Shown here in pieces: positions 10,283 to 23,763 of a DNA stretch of 64,000 nt; the stretch's first letter is position 1; every line of letters begins with the position of its first letter. Origin of the DNA: Billgrantia azerbaijanica (GTDB lineage Bacteria > Pseudomonadota > Gammaproteobacteria > Pseudomonadales > Halomonadaceae); NCBI GenBank assembly GCA_004551485.1, contig SBLD01000001.1, positions 62,001 through 126,000 of the forward strand, written 5' to 3'. Made by a program: the position numbers and the translations under genes. Under the pieces are notes generated by a model. The model ran no database searches and was not told the DNA's origin. It was given only the letters and a program-made list of their open reading frames with translations.

Positions 10283-10684
10283 ATGGAAGAGCCAAGGGTA
10301 AAGGGGCTTCGTCCCGAAGCCGAGGTAATGACCAAGCAGCGTCTGCCTTACTTCGTCGGCATCTCGGGGCAGACCGTGGGGGCGACGGGGCTGTCCATGC
10401 ACGTCGTGGTCATCCCGGCGGGCGGGCGCGCCGAGCCGCACACCCACATCGGCTACGAAACGGGCATCTACGTGCTCGAGGGCCGGGTGTGCACGCGCTG
10501 GGGCGCGTCGCTCGAACACGAGACCGTCAGCGAGGCCGGCGACTTCCTCTTCATCCCGCCCGGCGTTCCCCACGAAGCGATCAACCTCAGCGATACCGAG
10601 CCCGCCCGCGCGATCGTCGCCCGCAACGACCCGGCGGAACAGGACAGGGTCGAGCCCTATGTCCCGGGGTGCGGGGCTTCGTAG
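10283..10684 (+). CDS. Small cupin-domain protein
   Basis: A 133-residue single-domain cupin. Cupin motif 1 is AEPHTHIGYETGIYVLEGRV (metal-ligand histidines H and H plus glutamate), and motif 2 is AGDFLFIPPGVPHEAIN with the third histidine. The protein should bind a divalent metal; enzymatic or sensing role is unknown. A GGGAGG ribosome site 5 nt upstream supports the ATG at 10283 rather than the adjacent GTG at 10280. It lies 114 nt after the ABM protein, possibly in one transcript. Confidence 0.82.
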   Translation: MEEPRVKGLRPEAEVMTKQRLPYFVGISGQTVGATGLSMHVVVIPAGGRAEPHTHIGYETGIYVLEGRVCTRWGASLEHETVSEAGDFLFIPPGVPHEAINLSDTEPARAIVARNDPAEQDRVEPYVPGCGAS

Positions 10685-10725
10685 CGTCACGCGTGCACCA
10701 GTCCCGGCCCAGGGTGGACCCGAAG

Positions 10726-10759
10726 GGGCCTGATACTCTGGTGACAGGGCATCAGGCCC
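10726..10759. terminator. Hairpin between convergent cupin and acnA genes
   Basis: GGGCCTGAT (10726-10734) and ATCAGGCCC (10751-10759) are perfectly complementary around a 16-nt loop. The position between convergent genes suggests a bidirectional terminator; neither side has a real T-run. Confidence 0.5.
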
Positions 10760-10789
10760 GCTCGTACGCCGTCCTGTCAGGCGGTCCTG

Positions 10790-13534
<2,745 letters not shown>

Positions 13535-13714
13535 TGCGGTCCTCCTTTTCGGCGTTGCCAATGCGGGCGGGTGGACGAACCTCCTGGTGCCATGCGTCTC
13601 ACATGGTCATGATAGCCGGCGATTTCAAGCAACGCGGGGGCGCTGCCGCCGGCAGACGGGATCGGCCGCCGTCGGCTACAGTGACAGTGATACCCCTGAC
13701 CTCGGGAGCCCGGC

Positions 13715-15032
<1,318 letters not shown>

Positions 15033-15038
15033 CCCGCC

Positions 15039-15362
15039 TCAGTAATGCGGCGGCACCTCGTTCTCGGGGCGGGGTGTCGACGCATCGGTTTCCTCCAGCG
15101 CCCGCTGCTGTTCGCGCAGCTTGCCCTGCATCAGCTGACTCAGCCGTTCGAGCTGGGTGAGTCGCCGCTCCTGGGCGGCGACCGCCTCGTCCAGGGTGTC
15201 GAGCCAGTGCTCCTGATAGGCGATACGGCTCTCCAACGCCTCCAGGCGCGCCGCGAGCCGGGCGGGCGATGCCGCGTGGCTCGTGCTAGAATCCCCGCGC
15301 TGCGGGTCGCCGTTCACCGCGACGCGCCCATCGGGCGGCGAGGCCTCGTGCCGTGCCGTCAT
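15039..15362 (-). CDS. slyX: SlyX family protein
   Basis: SlyX proteins are short coiled-coil proteins of unknown function. Residues about 36-85 (ARLEALESRIAYQEHWLDTL onward) form the heptad-rich core, and the protein ends in the family signature VPPHY. At 107 residues it is about 30 longer than usual because of an N-terminal, low-complexity extension with no internal ATG. A GTG start inside that extension is possible. It overlaps nothing but is tail-to-tail with trxB (6 nt apart). Confidence 0.85.
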   Translation of the reverse strand: MTARHEASPPDGRVAVNGDPQRGDSSTSHAASPARLAARLEALESRIAYQEHWLDTLDEAVAAQERRLTQLERLSQLMQGKLREQQRALEETDASTPRPENEVPPHY

Positions 15363-15413
15363 CGCAACTCCTGTATCGTCGTTTCACCATCACAAGTGAG
15401 CATTGCCGTATCC

Positions 15414-15878
15414 ATGAATCGCAAGGTCGTCTTTCGTTGCTCTCTCATCAGCCTGCTGCTGGCCGCGCCGGCACCGCTGCTGATCGCTCTGTTCGTCCAT
15501 CTCACCGGCGGTGACCTCGCGCGCCGGCTCTTCGCGAGCCTCGAGGTCGGCGGTATCGCCGCCGTCTACGCCGCCGTGGCCGTCGCCGTTTTCGTGCTGC
15601 TGCTCGTGGCCACCATGGCGGTCAATGCCCTGACGCCGCAGCTGACCAACATTGCCGAGGTCGAGAACGACGACCGCGAGATCGGCGAGGTGAAGTGGTT
15701 CAATGTCAACAAGGGCTACGGCTTCATCAAGCGCGACAGCGGCGAGGATGTCTTCGTGCACTTCCGCGCCATCCGTGGCCGTGGCCACCGCACCCTGGCC
15801 GAGGGGCAGAAGGTGCGCTACCACGTCGTGAAGAATGAGCGGGGGCTTCAAGCCAATGACGTAACGGTCATTACGTGA
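15414..15878 (+). CDS. Membrane-anchored cold-shock-domain protein
   Basis: This 154-residue protein has two predicted transmembrane segments (about residues 10-30 and 45-68) followed by a cold-shock domain from about residue 83. The domain has the RNP-1-like KGYGFIKRD and RNP-2-like DVFVHFRAI motifs, so it should bind single-stranded nucleic acid at the inner face of the membrane. Typical CspA proteins are about 70 residues and soluble. It is divergent from slyX with about 50 nt between start codons. An 11-bp terminator follows. Confidence 0.85.
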   Translation: MNRKVVFRCSLISLLLAAPAPLLIALFVHLTGGDLARRLFASLEVGGIAAVYAAVAVAVFVLLLVATMAVNALTPQLTNIAEVENDDREIGEVKWFNVNKGYGFIKRDSGEDVFVHFRAIRGRGHRTLAEGQKVRYHVVKNERGLQANDVTVIT

Positions 15879-15903
15879 CGACATCCCTTCGAAAAGCCCC
15901 AGC

Positions 15904-15934
15904 CAGCGCCCCGCACCGCGGGGCGCTGTCGTTT
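15904..15934 (+). terminator. Intrinsic terminator of the cold-shock-domain gene
   Basis: CAGCGCCCCGC (15904-15914) and GCGGGGCGCTG (15918-15928) form a perfect 11-bp stem with an ACC loop, then TCGTTT. It also lies at the 3' end of the minus-strand hypothetical gene, so it may serve both. Confidence 0.8.
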
Positions 15935-15938
15935 CCGG

Positions 15939-16337
15939 CTACTGCCCCGAGTCGGGCCAGTCGATCGCCTGCTCAGAGCCGTCGGGCCGCACCTGCCAGA
16001 AGCGGTCGGGGTCGTCGCCGGGCTGCCAGCCGCCGAGCGAACAGCGCACCTCGCAGCCGAGCCGGGCGGCGGCGTCCCGGGCGCAGTCGACGTCGCGTGG
16101 CCAGGGGGTGTGGGCGCTGTCGAACCACAGGCTGGCGAAGCCGTCGGCGGCGCGCTCCACCAGCAGCACCGGAACGGTGTGGCCGGCATGATGGCCGCGG
16201 GTCTGCCACTGGAGACGTCCGGCCCGGCGCAGCGGGGCGGCATCCAGCAGCTCCCCCAGCCAGGCGTCGAGGACCGCCAGCGGCGCCTCGGCCAGGTAGA
16301 TCTCGATGTCCGGGTAGCGCGCGTCGCTGACGATCAT
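15939..16337 (-). CDS. Hypothetical protein downstream of dapE
   Basis: I do not recognise this 132-residue protein. It is acidic, rich in tryptophan near the C-terminus (FWQVRPDGSEQAIDWPDSG), and has no signal peptide or membrane segment. It begins 17 nt after the dapE stop codon on the same strand, so it is probably the last gene of the dap operon. Codon use matches its neighbours, supporting a real gene. Confidence 0.75.
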   Translation of the reverse strand: MIVSDARYPDIEIYLAEAPLAVLDAWLGELLDAAPLRRAGRLQWQTRGHHAGHTVPVLLVERAADGFASLWFDSAHTPWPRDVDCARDAAARLGCEVRCSLGGWQPGDDPDRFWQVRPDGSEQAIDWPDSGQ

Positions 16338-16354
16338 GGCGGTGTTCTCCGGGC

Positions 16355-17527
16355 TCAGGGCTGGGCGGTGCCGTTGACGAAGAGCTTCATCAGGATGGCT
16401 TCAAAGACGCGGCTCAGGTCGTCGAGGTCGGCGGCGCGCACGCGTTCGTTGGTCTGGTGGATGGTGGCGTTGAGCGGGCCGAGCTCGACCACCTGGCTGC
16501 CCAGGGTGGCGATGAAGCGGCCATCGGACGTGCCGCCGGCGGTGGAGAGCGTCGCGCGCCGGCCCAGCACCGTCTCCACGCCGTGCAGGGCGGCCTCGAC
16601 GAGCTCGCCCTCGGCGGTGAGGAAGGGCTCGCCGTTGAGCGTCCAGTCGATGTGGTAGTCGAGGCCGTGGGCGTCGAGGATCGCCGCGGTGCGCGAGCGG
16701 AGCTGCTCGTGGGTCACCTCGGTGGAGAAGCGGAAGTTGAACACCACCTCCACCTCGCCGGGAATCACGTTGGTGGCCCCGGTACCGGCGCGCACGTTGG
16801 AGATCTGGAAGCTGGTGGCGGGGAAGAAGGCGTTGCCGCCGTCCCAGTGCTCACGGACCAGGGCGTCGAGCGCCGGCATCGCCTGATGGATGGGGTTCTT
16901 CGCCAGGTGCGGGTAGGCCACGTGGCCCTGCACGCCGCGGATATGCAGCACGCCGCCCAGTGAACCGCGCCGGCCGTTCTTGATCACGTCGCCGAGCACG
17001 TCGGTGGAGGAGGGCTCGCCGACGATGCAGTAGTCGAGGCGGTCGTGGCTCTCGCGCAGGTGCTCGACCACGGCGCGGGTGCCGTCCACCGCCGGCCCCT
17101 CCTCGTCGGAGGTGATCAGAAAGCCGATCTTGCCATGGTGGTCCGGGTGGGCGGTGACGAAGCGCTCCACGGCGGTGAGCATTGCCGCCAGGCTGCCCTT
17201 CATGTCGGCGGCGCCGCGGCCGCGCAGCATGCCCTCGTCGTCGATGCACGGCTCGAAGGGCGGGAAGTCCCAGCGGGTGTGAGGGCCGCTGGGCACCACG
17301 TCGGTGTGGCCGGCGAAGGCGAGCAGTGGGCCGTGGTGGCCGCGGGTGGCCCAGAAGTTCTCCACGTCGCCGAAGGGCAGGCGCTCGACGTGGAAACCGA
17401 GCGCCTCGAGGCGCTCGATCATCAGGGCCTGGCAGCCCAGGTCGTCCGGCGTCACCGAGGGGCGGCGGATCAGCTCGAAGGCGAGTGCCAGCGTCGGCGA
17501 GAGCCCCCGGGGATCAGTCGTTGGCAT
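16355..17527 (-). CDS. dapE: Succinyl-diaminopimelate desuccinylase
   Basis: DapE hydrolyses N-succinyl-LL-diaminopimelate, a late step to lysine and peptidoglycan. The 390-residue M20-family dizinc hydrolase shows [12 protein letters not shown] (first metal histidine), [14 protein letters not shown] (bridging aspartate) and TSDEEGPA (catalytic glutamate pair). The start overlaps the 3' end of dapD by 14 nt, which implies translational coupling. Downstream is a small hypothetical gene. Confidence 0.96.
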   Translation of the reverse strand: MPTTDPRGLSPTLALAFELIRRPSVTPDDLGCQALMIERLEALGFHVERLPFGDVENFWATRGHHGPLLAFAGHTDVVPSGPHTRWDFPPFEPCIDDEGMLRGRGAADMKGSLAAMLTAVERFVTAHPDHHGKIGFLITSDEEGPAVDGTRAVVEHLRESHDRLDYCIVGEPSSTDVLGDVIKNGRRGSLGGVLHIRGVQGHVAYPHLAKNPIHQAMPALDALVREHWDGGNAFFPATSFQISNVRAGTGATNVIPGEVEVVFNFRFSTEVTHEQLRSRTAAILDAHGLDYHIDWTLNGEPFLTAEGELVEAALHGVETVLGRRATLSTAGGTSDGRFIATLGSQVVELGPLNATIHQTNERVRAADLDDLSRVFEAILMKLFVNGTAQP

Positions 17528-18539
17528 GCAGCGCCTCGTTGAGCGCCACGGCGCTCTTGTTGGTCAGGCACTCGATGCGCCCGTTCTGGGAGTTGCGGCG
17601 CAGCAGCAGATCATTCTGGCCGGCCAGCTCGCGGGCGGCCACGGTCCGCACCTCCTGGCCCTGATCGTCGAGCAGCGTCACCTTGGCCCCGGCGGTGATG
17701 TAGAGGCCCGCCTCCACGGTGCAGCGATCGCCCAGCGGGATGCCGATGCCGGCGTTGGCGCCGATCAGGCAGCCCTCACCGACCTTGATGACGATGTTGC
17801 CGCCGCCGGAGAGGGTACCCATGGTGGAGCAGCCGCCGCCGAGGTCGGAGCCCTTGCCGACCATCACCCCGGCGGAGATGCGGCCCTCGATCATGCCCGG
17901 GCCCTCGGTGCCGGCGTTGAAGTTGACGAAGCCCTCGTGCATCACGGTGGTGCCCTCGCCCAGGTAGGCGCCCAGGCGGACCCGCGCGGTGTCGCCGATG
18001 CGCACGCCGGAGGGCACCACGTAGTCGGTCATCTTGGGGAACTTGTCGACGCAGTCCACCGAGAGCGTGCGGCCCGCCAGGCGTGCCTTGAGGCGCCGCG
18101 CCGGCAGCTCCTCGATGTCGATGGGGCCTTCGCTGGTCCAGGCGACGTTGCGCAGCAGGCCGAACATGCCGGTGAGGTCCAGCTCGTGCGGCTTGACCAG
18201 GCGGTGCGAGAGCAGGTGCAGCTTGAGGTAGACCTCCGGGGCGCTCTGGGGTGGGGTGTCCTCGGCGAGGAACATGGCCACCAGCGGCCGCTGGCTGGCG
18301 GCGAGGGCGTCGACGAGCTCGGCCTGGGCCTCATGGCCGGCCGCCTTGAGCGCGGCGGCCAGCTCGCTGCAGTGCTCGGGCAGGAAGCTCACCGCGGCGT
18401 TGCCTTCCGGTACGTCGAGCACGCCCTTGACGGTGGCGATCAGGCCGTCGTCGGGATTGAGCAGTGGCGCCGGGTAGTAGATCTCCAGCCAGTCGCCCTG
18501 GGTGTTCTGGGTGCCGATTCCGAGTGCAAAGCTCAGCAT
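17514..18539 (-). CDS. dapD: Tetrahydrodipicolinate N-succinyltransferase (long type)
   Basis: DapD succinylates tetrahydrodipicolinate using succinyl-CoA. The 341-residue protein is the long type found in Pseudomonas, with an N-terminal domain and a left-handed beta-helix of hexapeptide repeats (roughly residues 165-290, for example [20 protein letters not shown]). The enterobacterial form is only about 274 residues and differs in sequence. It lies in the minus-strand dap cluster between the ArsC-like gene and dapE. Confidence 0.93.
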   Translation of the reverse strand: MLSFALGIGTQNTQGDWLEIYYPAPLLNPDDGLIATVKGVLDVPEGNAAVSFLPEHCSELAAALKAAGHEAQAELVDALAASQRPLVAMFLAEDTPPQSAPEVYLKLHLLSHRLVKPHELDLTGMFGLLRNVAWTSEGPIDIEELPARRLKARLAGRTLSVDCVDKFPKMTDYVVPSGVRIGDTARVRLGAYLGEGTTVMHEGFVNFNAGTEGPGMIEGRISAGVMVGKGSDLGGGCSTMGTLSGGGNIVIKVGEGCLIGANAGIGIPLGDRCTVEAGLYITAGAKVTLLDDQGQEVRTVAARELAGQNDLLLRRNSQNGRIECLTNKSAVALNEALHAND

Positions 18540-18604
18540 GGGTAGGTGTCCTCTGGCATGGGTCGTGGGGGTCGGGAGCGGGCGGCTGGCATGTGCCGGC
18601 CGAC

Positions 18605-18943
18605 CTACAGCTTGTCGTAGTCGCCCTCGCGGTAGCCGACCAGGATGTCGTTGCCGGTGTCGAGCAGCGGGCGCTTGAGCAGCGTGGGGTGGGCGAGCAT
18701 CAGCTCGCGGGCCGAATTGGCGTCGATGTGAGCCTTGGTCCCGGCATCGAGCTCGCGCCAGGTGCGGCTCTGCCGGTTGAGCAGCGTCATCAGCGGCACG
18801 CGGTGCAGGATGTGCTCGAGCAGCGGCGCGGAGAGGCCGTCCTCACGCAGGTCGTGCACCTGGTAGGGAAGCCCCCGGCGATCCAGCGCCTGGCGCGCCT
18901 TGCGGCAGGTATCACAGTTCTTGATCACGAACAGGGTCAACAT
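18605..18943 (-). CDS. ArsC/Spx-like thioredoxin-fold protein (YffB type)
   Basis: A 112-residue ArsC-family protein beginning MLTLFVIKNCDTCRKARQAL. It carries a CXXC (CDTC) at residues 10-13, and the RPLLD motif near 92. The family includes arsenate reductases and regulators, but the E. coli neighbour of dapE (YffB) is the closest by context, and its role is not arsenic resistance. Its start overlaps the end of dapC by 7 nt. True substrate unknown. Confidence 0.85.
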   Translation of the reverse strand: MLTLFVIKNCDTCRKARQALDRRGLPYQVHDLREDGLSAPLLEHILHRVPLMTLLNRQSRTWRELDAGTKAHIDANSARELMLAHPTLLKRPLLDTGNDILVGYREGDYDKL

Positions 18944-20142
18944 CGTGCGCTCCTCTCGATGAACCGTCGGATGCGCTGGGCGGCTTCCAGGGTGGCGTCG
19001 GGTTCGGCCACCAGAGCCAGGCGGACCCGTCCGCTGCCCGGGTTGGTGCCGTCCGCACCGGGACGCCCCATGTAGGAGCCGGGCAGGACGCTGACGTGGG
19101 TCTCGGCGAAGAGCTGCCGGGCGAAGGCGGTGTCGTCGCCCCCCGGAACCGCCGGCCACAGATAGAAACTGGCCTCGGGCTCGGGAAAATCAAGGACCGG
19201 GGCGAGCACCTCGGTGACGGCGGCGAAGGCGGTGCGGTAGGCGTCGCGGTTGGCGCGCACGTGGGCCTCGTCGTTCCAGGCGGCGACCGAGGCGTGCTGC
19301 AGCGGCAGCGACATGGCGCAGCCGTGGTAGGTGCGGTAGCGCTTGAAGGGCGCGATCAGCGCGGCGTCGCCGGCCACGAACCCGGAGCGCAGCCCCGGCA
19401 GGTTGGAGCGCTTGGAGAGCGAGTGGAACACGACGCAGCGACGGTAGTCGTGGCGGCCCAGCCGGGCGCACGCCTCGAGCAGCCCCGGGGGCGGGGCGGC
19501 CTCGTCGAAGTAGAGCTCGGAATAGCACTCGTCCGAGGCGATGACGAAGTCGTGCTCGTCGGCCAGTTCGATCAGCGCCTGAAAGTCCGCCAGCGGCATC
19601 ACCGCGCCGGTGGGGTTGCCCGGCGAGCAGACGAAGAGCAGCTGGACGTCGCGCCAGGTCCGTGCCGGCACGGCGCGAAAGTCGGGGCGAAAGCCGTTCT
19701 CGGCGCGGCACTCCAGGTAGAGTGGCGTGCCGCCGGCGAGCAGCGTGGCCCCTTCGTAGATCTGGTAGAAGGGGTTGGGCATGGCGACCCGGGCCTGACG
19801 GGTGCGGTCCAGGGTGGCCTGGACGAAGGCGAAGAGGCCCTCGCGGGTGCCGTTCACCGGCAGTACCTGGCGTTCGGGGTCGAGCCCCGCGAGCCCGAAG
19901 CGCCGCGTCGTCCAGTCGGCAATGACCCGGCGCAGCTCGGCCGTGCCGGCCGTGGCCGGGTAGCGCCCCATCTCGACCAGGTGGGCCTGGAGGGTCTCCA
20001 GGGCCGCGCCATAGGGGGCGTACTGCGGTTCGCCGATGGTCAGCGGGATGTGCGCGAGCCCTTCGGGGGGCGTCACGCCGGCCTTGAGCGCGGCGAGCTT
20101 CTCGAAGGGGTAGGGGTGCAGGGCGTCGAGCTCGGGGTTCAT
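18937..20142 (-). CDS. dapC: Succinyldiaminopimelate transaminase
   Basis: This fold-type I aminotransferase of 401 residues fits DapC, which makes N-succinyl-LL-DAP with glutamate as donor. Visible PLP features are CSPGNPTGAV, the SDECYSELYFDE region and the lysine in HSLSKRSNLPGLRSGF. The N-terminus MNPELDALHPYPFEKLAALK is typical of the family. Its place between glnD and dapD/dapE supports the assignment over other class I aminotransferases. Confidence 0.93.
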   Translation of the reverse strand: MNPELDALHPYPFEKLAALKAGVTPPEGLAHIPLTIGEPQYAPYGAALETLQAHLVEMGRYPATAGTAELRRVIADWTTRRFGLAGLDPERQVLPVNGTREGLFAFVQATLDRTRQARVAMPNPFYQIYEGATLLAGGTPLYLECRAENGFRPDFRAVPARTWRDVQLLFVCSPGNPTGAVMPLADFQALIELADEHDFVIASDECYSELYFDEAAPPPGLLEACARLGRHDYRRCVVFHSLSKRSNLPGLRSGFVAGDAALIAPFKRYRTYHGCAMSLPLQHASVAAWNDEAHVRANRDAYRTAFAAVTEVLAPVLDFPEPEASFYLWPAVPGGDDTAFARQLFAETHVSVLPGSYMGRPGADGTNPGSGRVRLALVAEPDATLEAAQRIRRFIERSARC

Positions 20143-20224
20143 GGGTGTCCAGGTGCGCCGTGGATCGGCGTCGTTGTATGGCGTGCGGGCAAAGCGCTGA
20201 TTATAGGGAAGCGCGGGGCATGCC

Positions 20225-22900
20225 TCAAACGTCCAGCACCTCGACGAGTCGCTCGCGCAGGCGCTGCTGGCGCTCGGGGTCGGTGAGCGGCGCCCCGCGC
20301 TTGTCGGTGATGAAGAAGACGTCCTCGACGCGCTCGCCGAGGGTGGCGATCTTGGCCGCCGACAGGGCGATGTCCTGCTCCATGAAGATGCGCCCCACCC
20401 GGGCCAGCAGGCCGGGCCGGTCGGGGGCGGTGAGCTCGAGCAGGGTGCGCTCGTTGGCCGGGTCCTGCTCGATGCGCACCTGCGTGGGCACCTTGAAGTG
20501 GCGCAGCTGGCGCGGTGTGTGGCGGGTGACGATCTGCGGGTAGTCGTCCGGGTCGTCGAGCTCCTCCACCAGGTGGCGGCGGATCGCCTCGATGTGCTCG
20601 GGGTCGCGGATGGCGTGACCCTGGTCGTCGAGCACGATGAAGGTGTTGAGCGTCCAGTCGTTGCTCGAGGTGGCGATGCGCGCGTCGTGGATGGACAGCC
20701 CCAGCTGCTCCATGGCGGCGGCGGTGGCGGCGAAGAGGTCGTCCACCGAGCGGGTATGGATGAACACCTTGGTGCCGCCGTCGGCCAGCTCGTCGGCGGG
20801 CGGGCTGATCAGGATCAGCGGCAGCTCGCTGCCCCGGTGGGCGAGGATCCCCTGGGTCTGCCAGACGATCTCGCTGGGGGCGTACTGCAGGAAGTAGTCC
20901 TCGCCGAGCGACTCCCACAGCCGTTCGACCCGCGCCAGGTCGGCGCCCACGGTGGCCAGCAGCGAGTGCGCTTCGGTGCGGGTTTCGCGCACCCAGTCGT
21001 CGCGGTCCAGCGGGTTCTCCAGGCCGCGACGCAGGGCGCGCTTGGTTTCGGTGTGGAGCTGGCGCAGCAGCGAGGCGCGCCAGCCGTTCCACAGCGTGGG
21101 GTTGGTGGCGTTGATGTCGGCCACGGTGAGTACGTAGAGGTAGTCGAGGCGCGTCTCGTCGCGCACGATGTGGGCGAAGTCGGCGATCACGTCGGGGTCG
21201 GTGATGTCGCGCTTCTGGGCCACCATCGACATCAGCAGGTGCTGCTCGACCAGCCAGCTCACCAGGCGGGTGTCGCGCGGCGAGAGACCGTGGCGCTCGG
21301 CGAAGCGGGCCACGTCGCGGGCGCCGATTTCCGAGTGGTCGCCGCCGCGTCCCTTGCCGATGTCGTGGTAGAGGCCGGCGATCCACAACAGTTCCAGCTT
21401 GGGCAGCTGGTGCACCAGCGCCGCCGCCACCGGGAACTCGTCGCGCGCCTCGGGCTCGCGGAAGCGCTGGATGCACTTGAGCAGGCGCAGGGTGTGGGCG
21501 TCCACGGTGTAGATGTGAAAGAGGTCGTGCTGCATCAGCCCCACCGCCTGACCGAACTCCGGCAGGTACTTGCCGAGCACGCCGTAGCGGTTCATGCGCC
21601 GCAGCTGGCGGGCGACGTTGCCGCCGGAGCGCAGCAGGGCCATGAACAGCTGCTGGTGGCGCGGGTCGTCGCGATAGAGGTCGTCCATCTGGTGGCGGTG
21701 ATCGCGGATCAGGCGGATGGTGTCGGCGCGCACGCCCTCGATCTCGGGGTGCTCGGCCATCAGCAGGAAGAGCTCGAGCAGCGCCGAGGGCTCCTCGCGG
21801 AAGATCGCCCGGGAGCACGCCTGGATGTAGCCGCCCTTGATCTCGAAGCGGTCGTTGAGTGGCACTGTCGGCAGCGTCTCGCCGCCGCGCAGGATCACCT
21901 CGTCGAAGTGCTGCAGCAGCATGTCGTTGAGGCCGGCGAGTGCCGTGACGTGGCGGTAGTAGCGCTTCATGAACTGTTCGACGGCGAGCCGCTCCGGGGT
22001 GTCGCGGAAGCCGAACAGCTCGGCGATGGTGCGCTGGTGGTCGAACAGCAGGCGATCCTCGGCGCGCCCGGTGAGCATGTGCAGGGCGTAGCGCACCTGC
22101 CACAGGAAGGCCTGCCCCTGGCTGAGGATCCGCAGCTCGGCGTCGTTCATGAAGCCGTTGGCCACCAGGTCCTCGTAGCGCTGGCTGCCGAAGTGGCGCT
22201 TGGCCACCCAGCCGATCATCTGGATGTCGCGCAGCCCGCCGGGGGAGCTCTTGATGTTGGGCTCGAGGTGGTATTCGGAGTTGTTGTAGCGGTAGTGGCG
22301 GGCGATCTGCTCCTGCCACTTGGCCTCGAAGTAGCGGTCCGCCGGCCACAGCCGGTCGGTGGCGAGCCGCGCCTGCATGGCCTCGCGCAGCCGTTCGGGG
22401 CCGGCCAGGGTGCGCGACTCCAGCAGGTTGGTCATCACCGTGATATCGGCCGCGGCTTCCCGTTCGCAGTCGGAGAGCGAGCGCACGCTGTGGCCGATCT
22501 CCAGGCCGATGTCCCACAGGAAGGTGATGAAGGCCGTCAGCGCCTCTCTGTAGGGCGTATCGTCGTCGTCCTCGAGCAGCAGCTGCAGGTCGATGTCGGA
22601 GTACGGGTGCAGCTCGCCGCGTCCGTAGCCGCCCACGGCGAGCAGGGCGATGCCGTCGTCGGGCCAGTCGTGCAGCTCCCAGGCCACCCGCAGCAGGCGG
22701 TCGAGGCACCAGGCGCGCCCGTGCACCAGGTCGCGGATGTCGGTCCCTTCGTGGAAGCGCGCGTCGAGGCGCTCCTGGATGTCGCGCAGCGCCGCCTTGA
22801 AGGGGGCGATGGGCGAACGGGTGCCGGCCAGTTCGGCGCGGAAGGTCTCGTCGTCGAACAGCGACTCGTCAGGGGCGAAGCGGTAGTGGTGCAGGAGCAT
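20225..22900 (-). CDS. glnD: Bifunctional [protein-PII] uridylyltransferase/uridylyl-removing enzyme
   Basis: GlnD senses glutamine and modifies PII proteins, controlling nitrogen assimilation. The 891-residue protein has all domains in order: nucleotidyltransferase (GGYGRGELHPYSDIDL near residue 78), the central helical part, an HD hydrolase domain (LYHDIGKGRGGDHSEIG near 510), and two C-terminal ACT domains. I start it at the ATG at 22900 (MLLHHYRFAPDESLF); reading further upstream enters map in another frame. It lies 11 nt after map. Confidence 0.96.
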   Translation of the reverse strand: MLLHHYRFAPDESLFDDETFRAELAGTRSPIAPFKAALRDIQERLDARFHEGTDIRDLVHGRAWCLDRLLRVAWELHDWPDDGIALLAVGGYGRGELHPYSDIDLQLLLEDDDDTPYREALTAFITFLWDIGLEIGHSVRSLSDCEREAAADITVMTNLLESRTLAGPERLREAMQARLATDRLWPADRYFEAKWQEQIARHYRYNNSEYHLEPNIKSSPGGLRDIQMIGWVAKRHFGSQRYEDLVANGFMNDAELRILSQGQAFLWQVRYALHMLTGRAEDRLLFDHQRTIAELFGFRDTPERLAVEQFMKRYYRHVTALAGLNDMLLQHFDEVILRGGETLPTVPLNDRFEIKGGYIQACSRAIFREEPSALLELFLLMAEHPEIEGVRADTIRLIRDHRHQMDDLYRDDPRHQQLFMALLRSGGNVARQLRRMNRYGVLGKYLPEFGQAVGLMQHDLFHIYTVDAHTLRLLKCIQRFREPEARDEFPVAAALVHQLPKLELLWIAGLYHDIGKGRGGDHSEIGARDVARFAERHGLSPRDTRLVSWLVEQHLLMSMVAQKRDITDPDVIADFAHIVRDETRLDYLYVLTVADINATNPTLWNGWRASLLRQLHTETKRALRRGLENPLDRDDWVRETRTEAHSLLATVGADLARVERLWESLGEDYFLQYAPSEIVWQTQGILAHRGSELPLILISPPADELADGGTKVFIHTRSVDDLFAATAAAMEQLGLSIHDARIATSSNDWTLNTFIVLDDQGHAIRDPEHIEAIRRHLVEELDDPDDYPQIVTRHTPRQLRHFKVPTQVRIEQDPANERTLLELTAPDRPGLLARVGRIFMEQDIALSAAKIATLGERVEDVFFITDKRGAPLTDPERQQRLRERLVEVLDV

Positions 22901-22911
22901 GGGCGGGCGAC

Positions 22912-23703
22912 TCAGCGGTCGAGGAAGGCGAGGTCTTCGTCGCCGCGGGCGGTGAGCACCTCGACGCCGTTCTCGGTGACCAGCAGGGTGTGCTCCCACT
23001 GGGCGGAGAGGCTCTTGTCGCGGGTCACCGCGGTCCAGCCGTCGCGCAGCACCTTGGTCTGGTAGCCGCCGACGTTGATCATCGGCTCGATGGTGAAGCA
23101 CATGCCGGCAGCCAGGGTGGCGTCCGCCTCGGGAGCGTAGCCGTCGTAGTGCAGCACCTGCGGGTCCTCGTGGAAGGTGGCGCCGATGCCGTGGCCGCAG
23201 AAGTCGCGCACCACCGAGTAGCCGTTGGCCTCGGCGTGGGACTGGATGGCGCGGGCCAGTTCAGAGAGGCGCGCGCCCGGCCGCACCAGGGCGATGCTCT
23301 TGTACAGGCACTCCTGGGTCACGCGGCACAGCCGTTCGCCCTGGATATTGTCGCCGATGATGAACATCACGCTGGAGTCGCCGTGGTAGCCGTCGGCGGT
23401 CTTCACGGTGACGTCGATGTTCATGATGTCGCCCTTCTTGAGCTTCTTGGCGTCATCGGGAATGCCGTGGCACACCACGTGGTTGATCGAGGTGCAGATC
23501 GACTTGGGAAAGCCGTGGTAGTTGAGCGGGGCCGGGGTGGAGCCGAGCTCGTGGACGATGTAGTCGTGGCACAGGCGGTCGAGCTCACCGGTGGAGACTC
23601 CGGCCGTGACGTGGGGGGTGATCATCTCCAGCACGCTGGCTGCCTGGCGGCCGGCCTCGCGCATCTTCTCGATCTCGTCGGGCGTCTTGATGGGAATGTT
23701 CAT
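22912..23703 (-). CDS. map: Methionine aminopeptidase, type I
   Basis: Map removes the initiator methionine. The 263-residue protein starts MNIPIKTPDEIEKMREAGR. Metal ligands appear in MNIDVTVKTADGYHGDSSVM, GHGIGATFHEDPQV and the final catalytic glutamate in TIEPMINVGG and the terminal WEHTLLVTENG. It is transcribed divergently from rpsB, the conserved arrangement in gammaproteobacteria, and heads the minus-strand run map-glnD-dapC-dapD-dapE. Confidence 0.97.
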   Translation of the reverse strand: MNIPIKTPDEIEKMREAGRQAASVLEMITPHVTAGVSTGELDRLCHDYIVHELGSTPAPLNYHGFPKSICTSINHVVCHGIPDDAKKLKKGDIMNIDVTVKTADGYHGDSSVMFIIGDNIQGERLCRVTQECLYKSIALVRPGARLSELARAIQSHAEANGYSVVRDFCGHGIGATFHEDPQVLHYDGYAPEADATLAAGMCFTIEPMINVGGYQTKVLRDGWTAVTRDKSLSAQWEHTLLVTENGVEVLTARGDEDLAFLDR

Positions 23704-23763
23704 GGACTCTCGATTCAGGGAGGGTGGCTCGCCCGGAAAGCGGCGGGGCAGGCGGCGGGCGAC

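Noticed and set aside
18605-18943. Arsenate resistance gene
   Set aside because: The protein is ArsC-fold, but the CXXC placement and the dapC-dapD context match the YffB-type housekeeping protein, and no ars genes are near.
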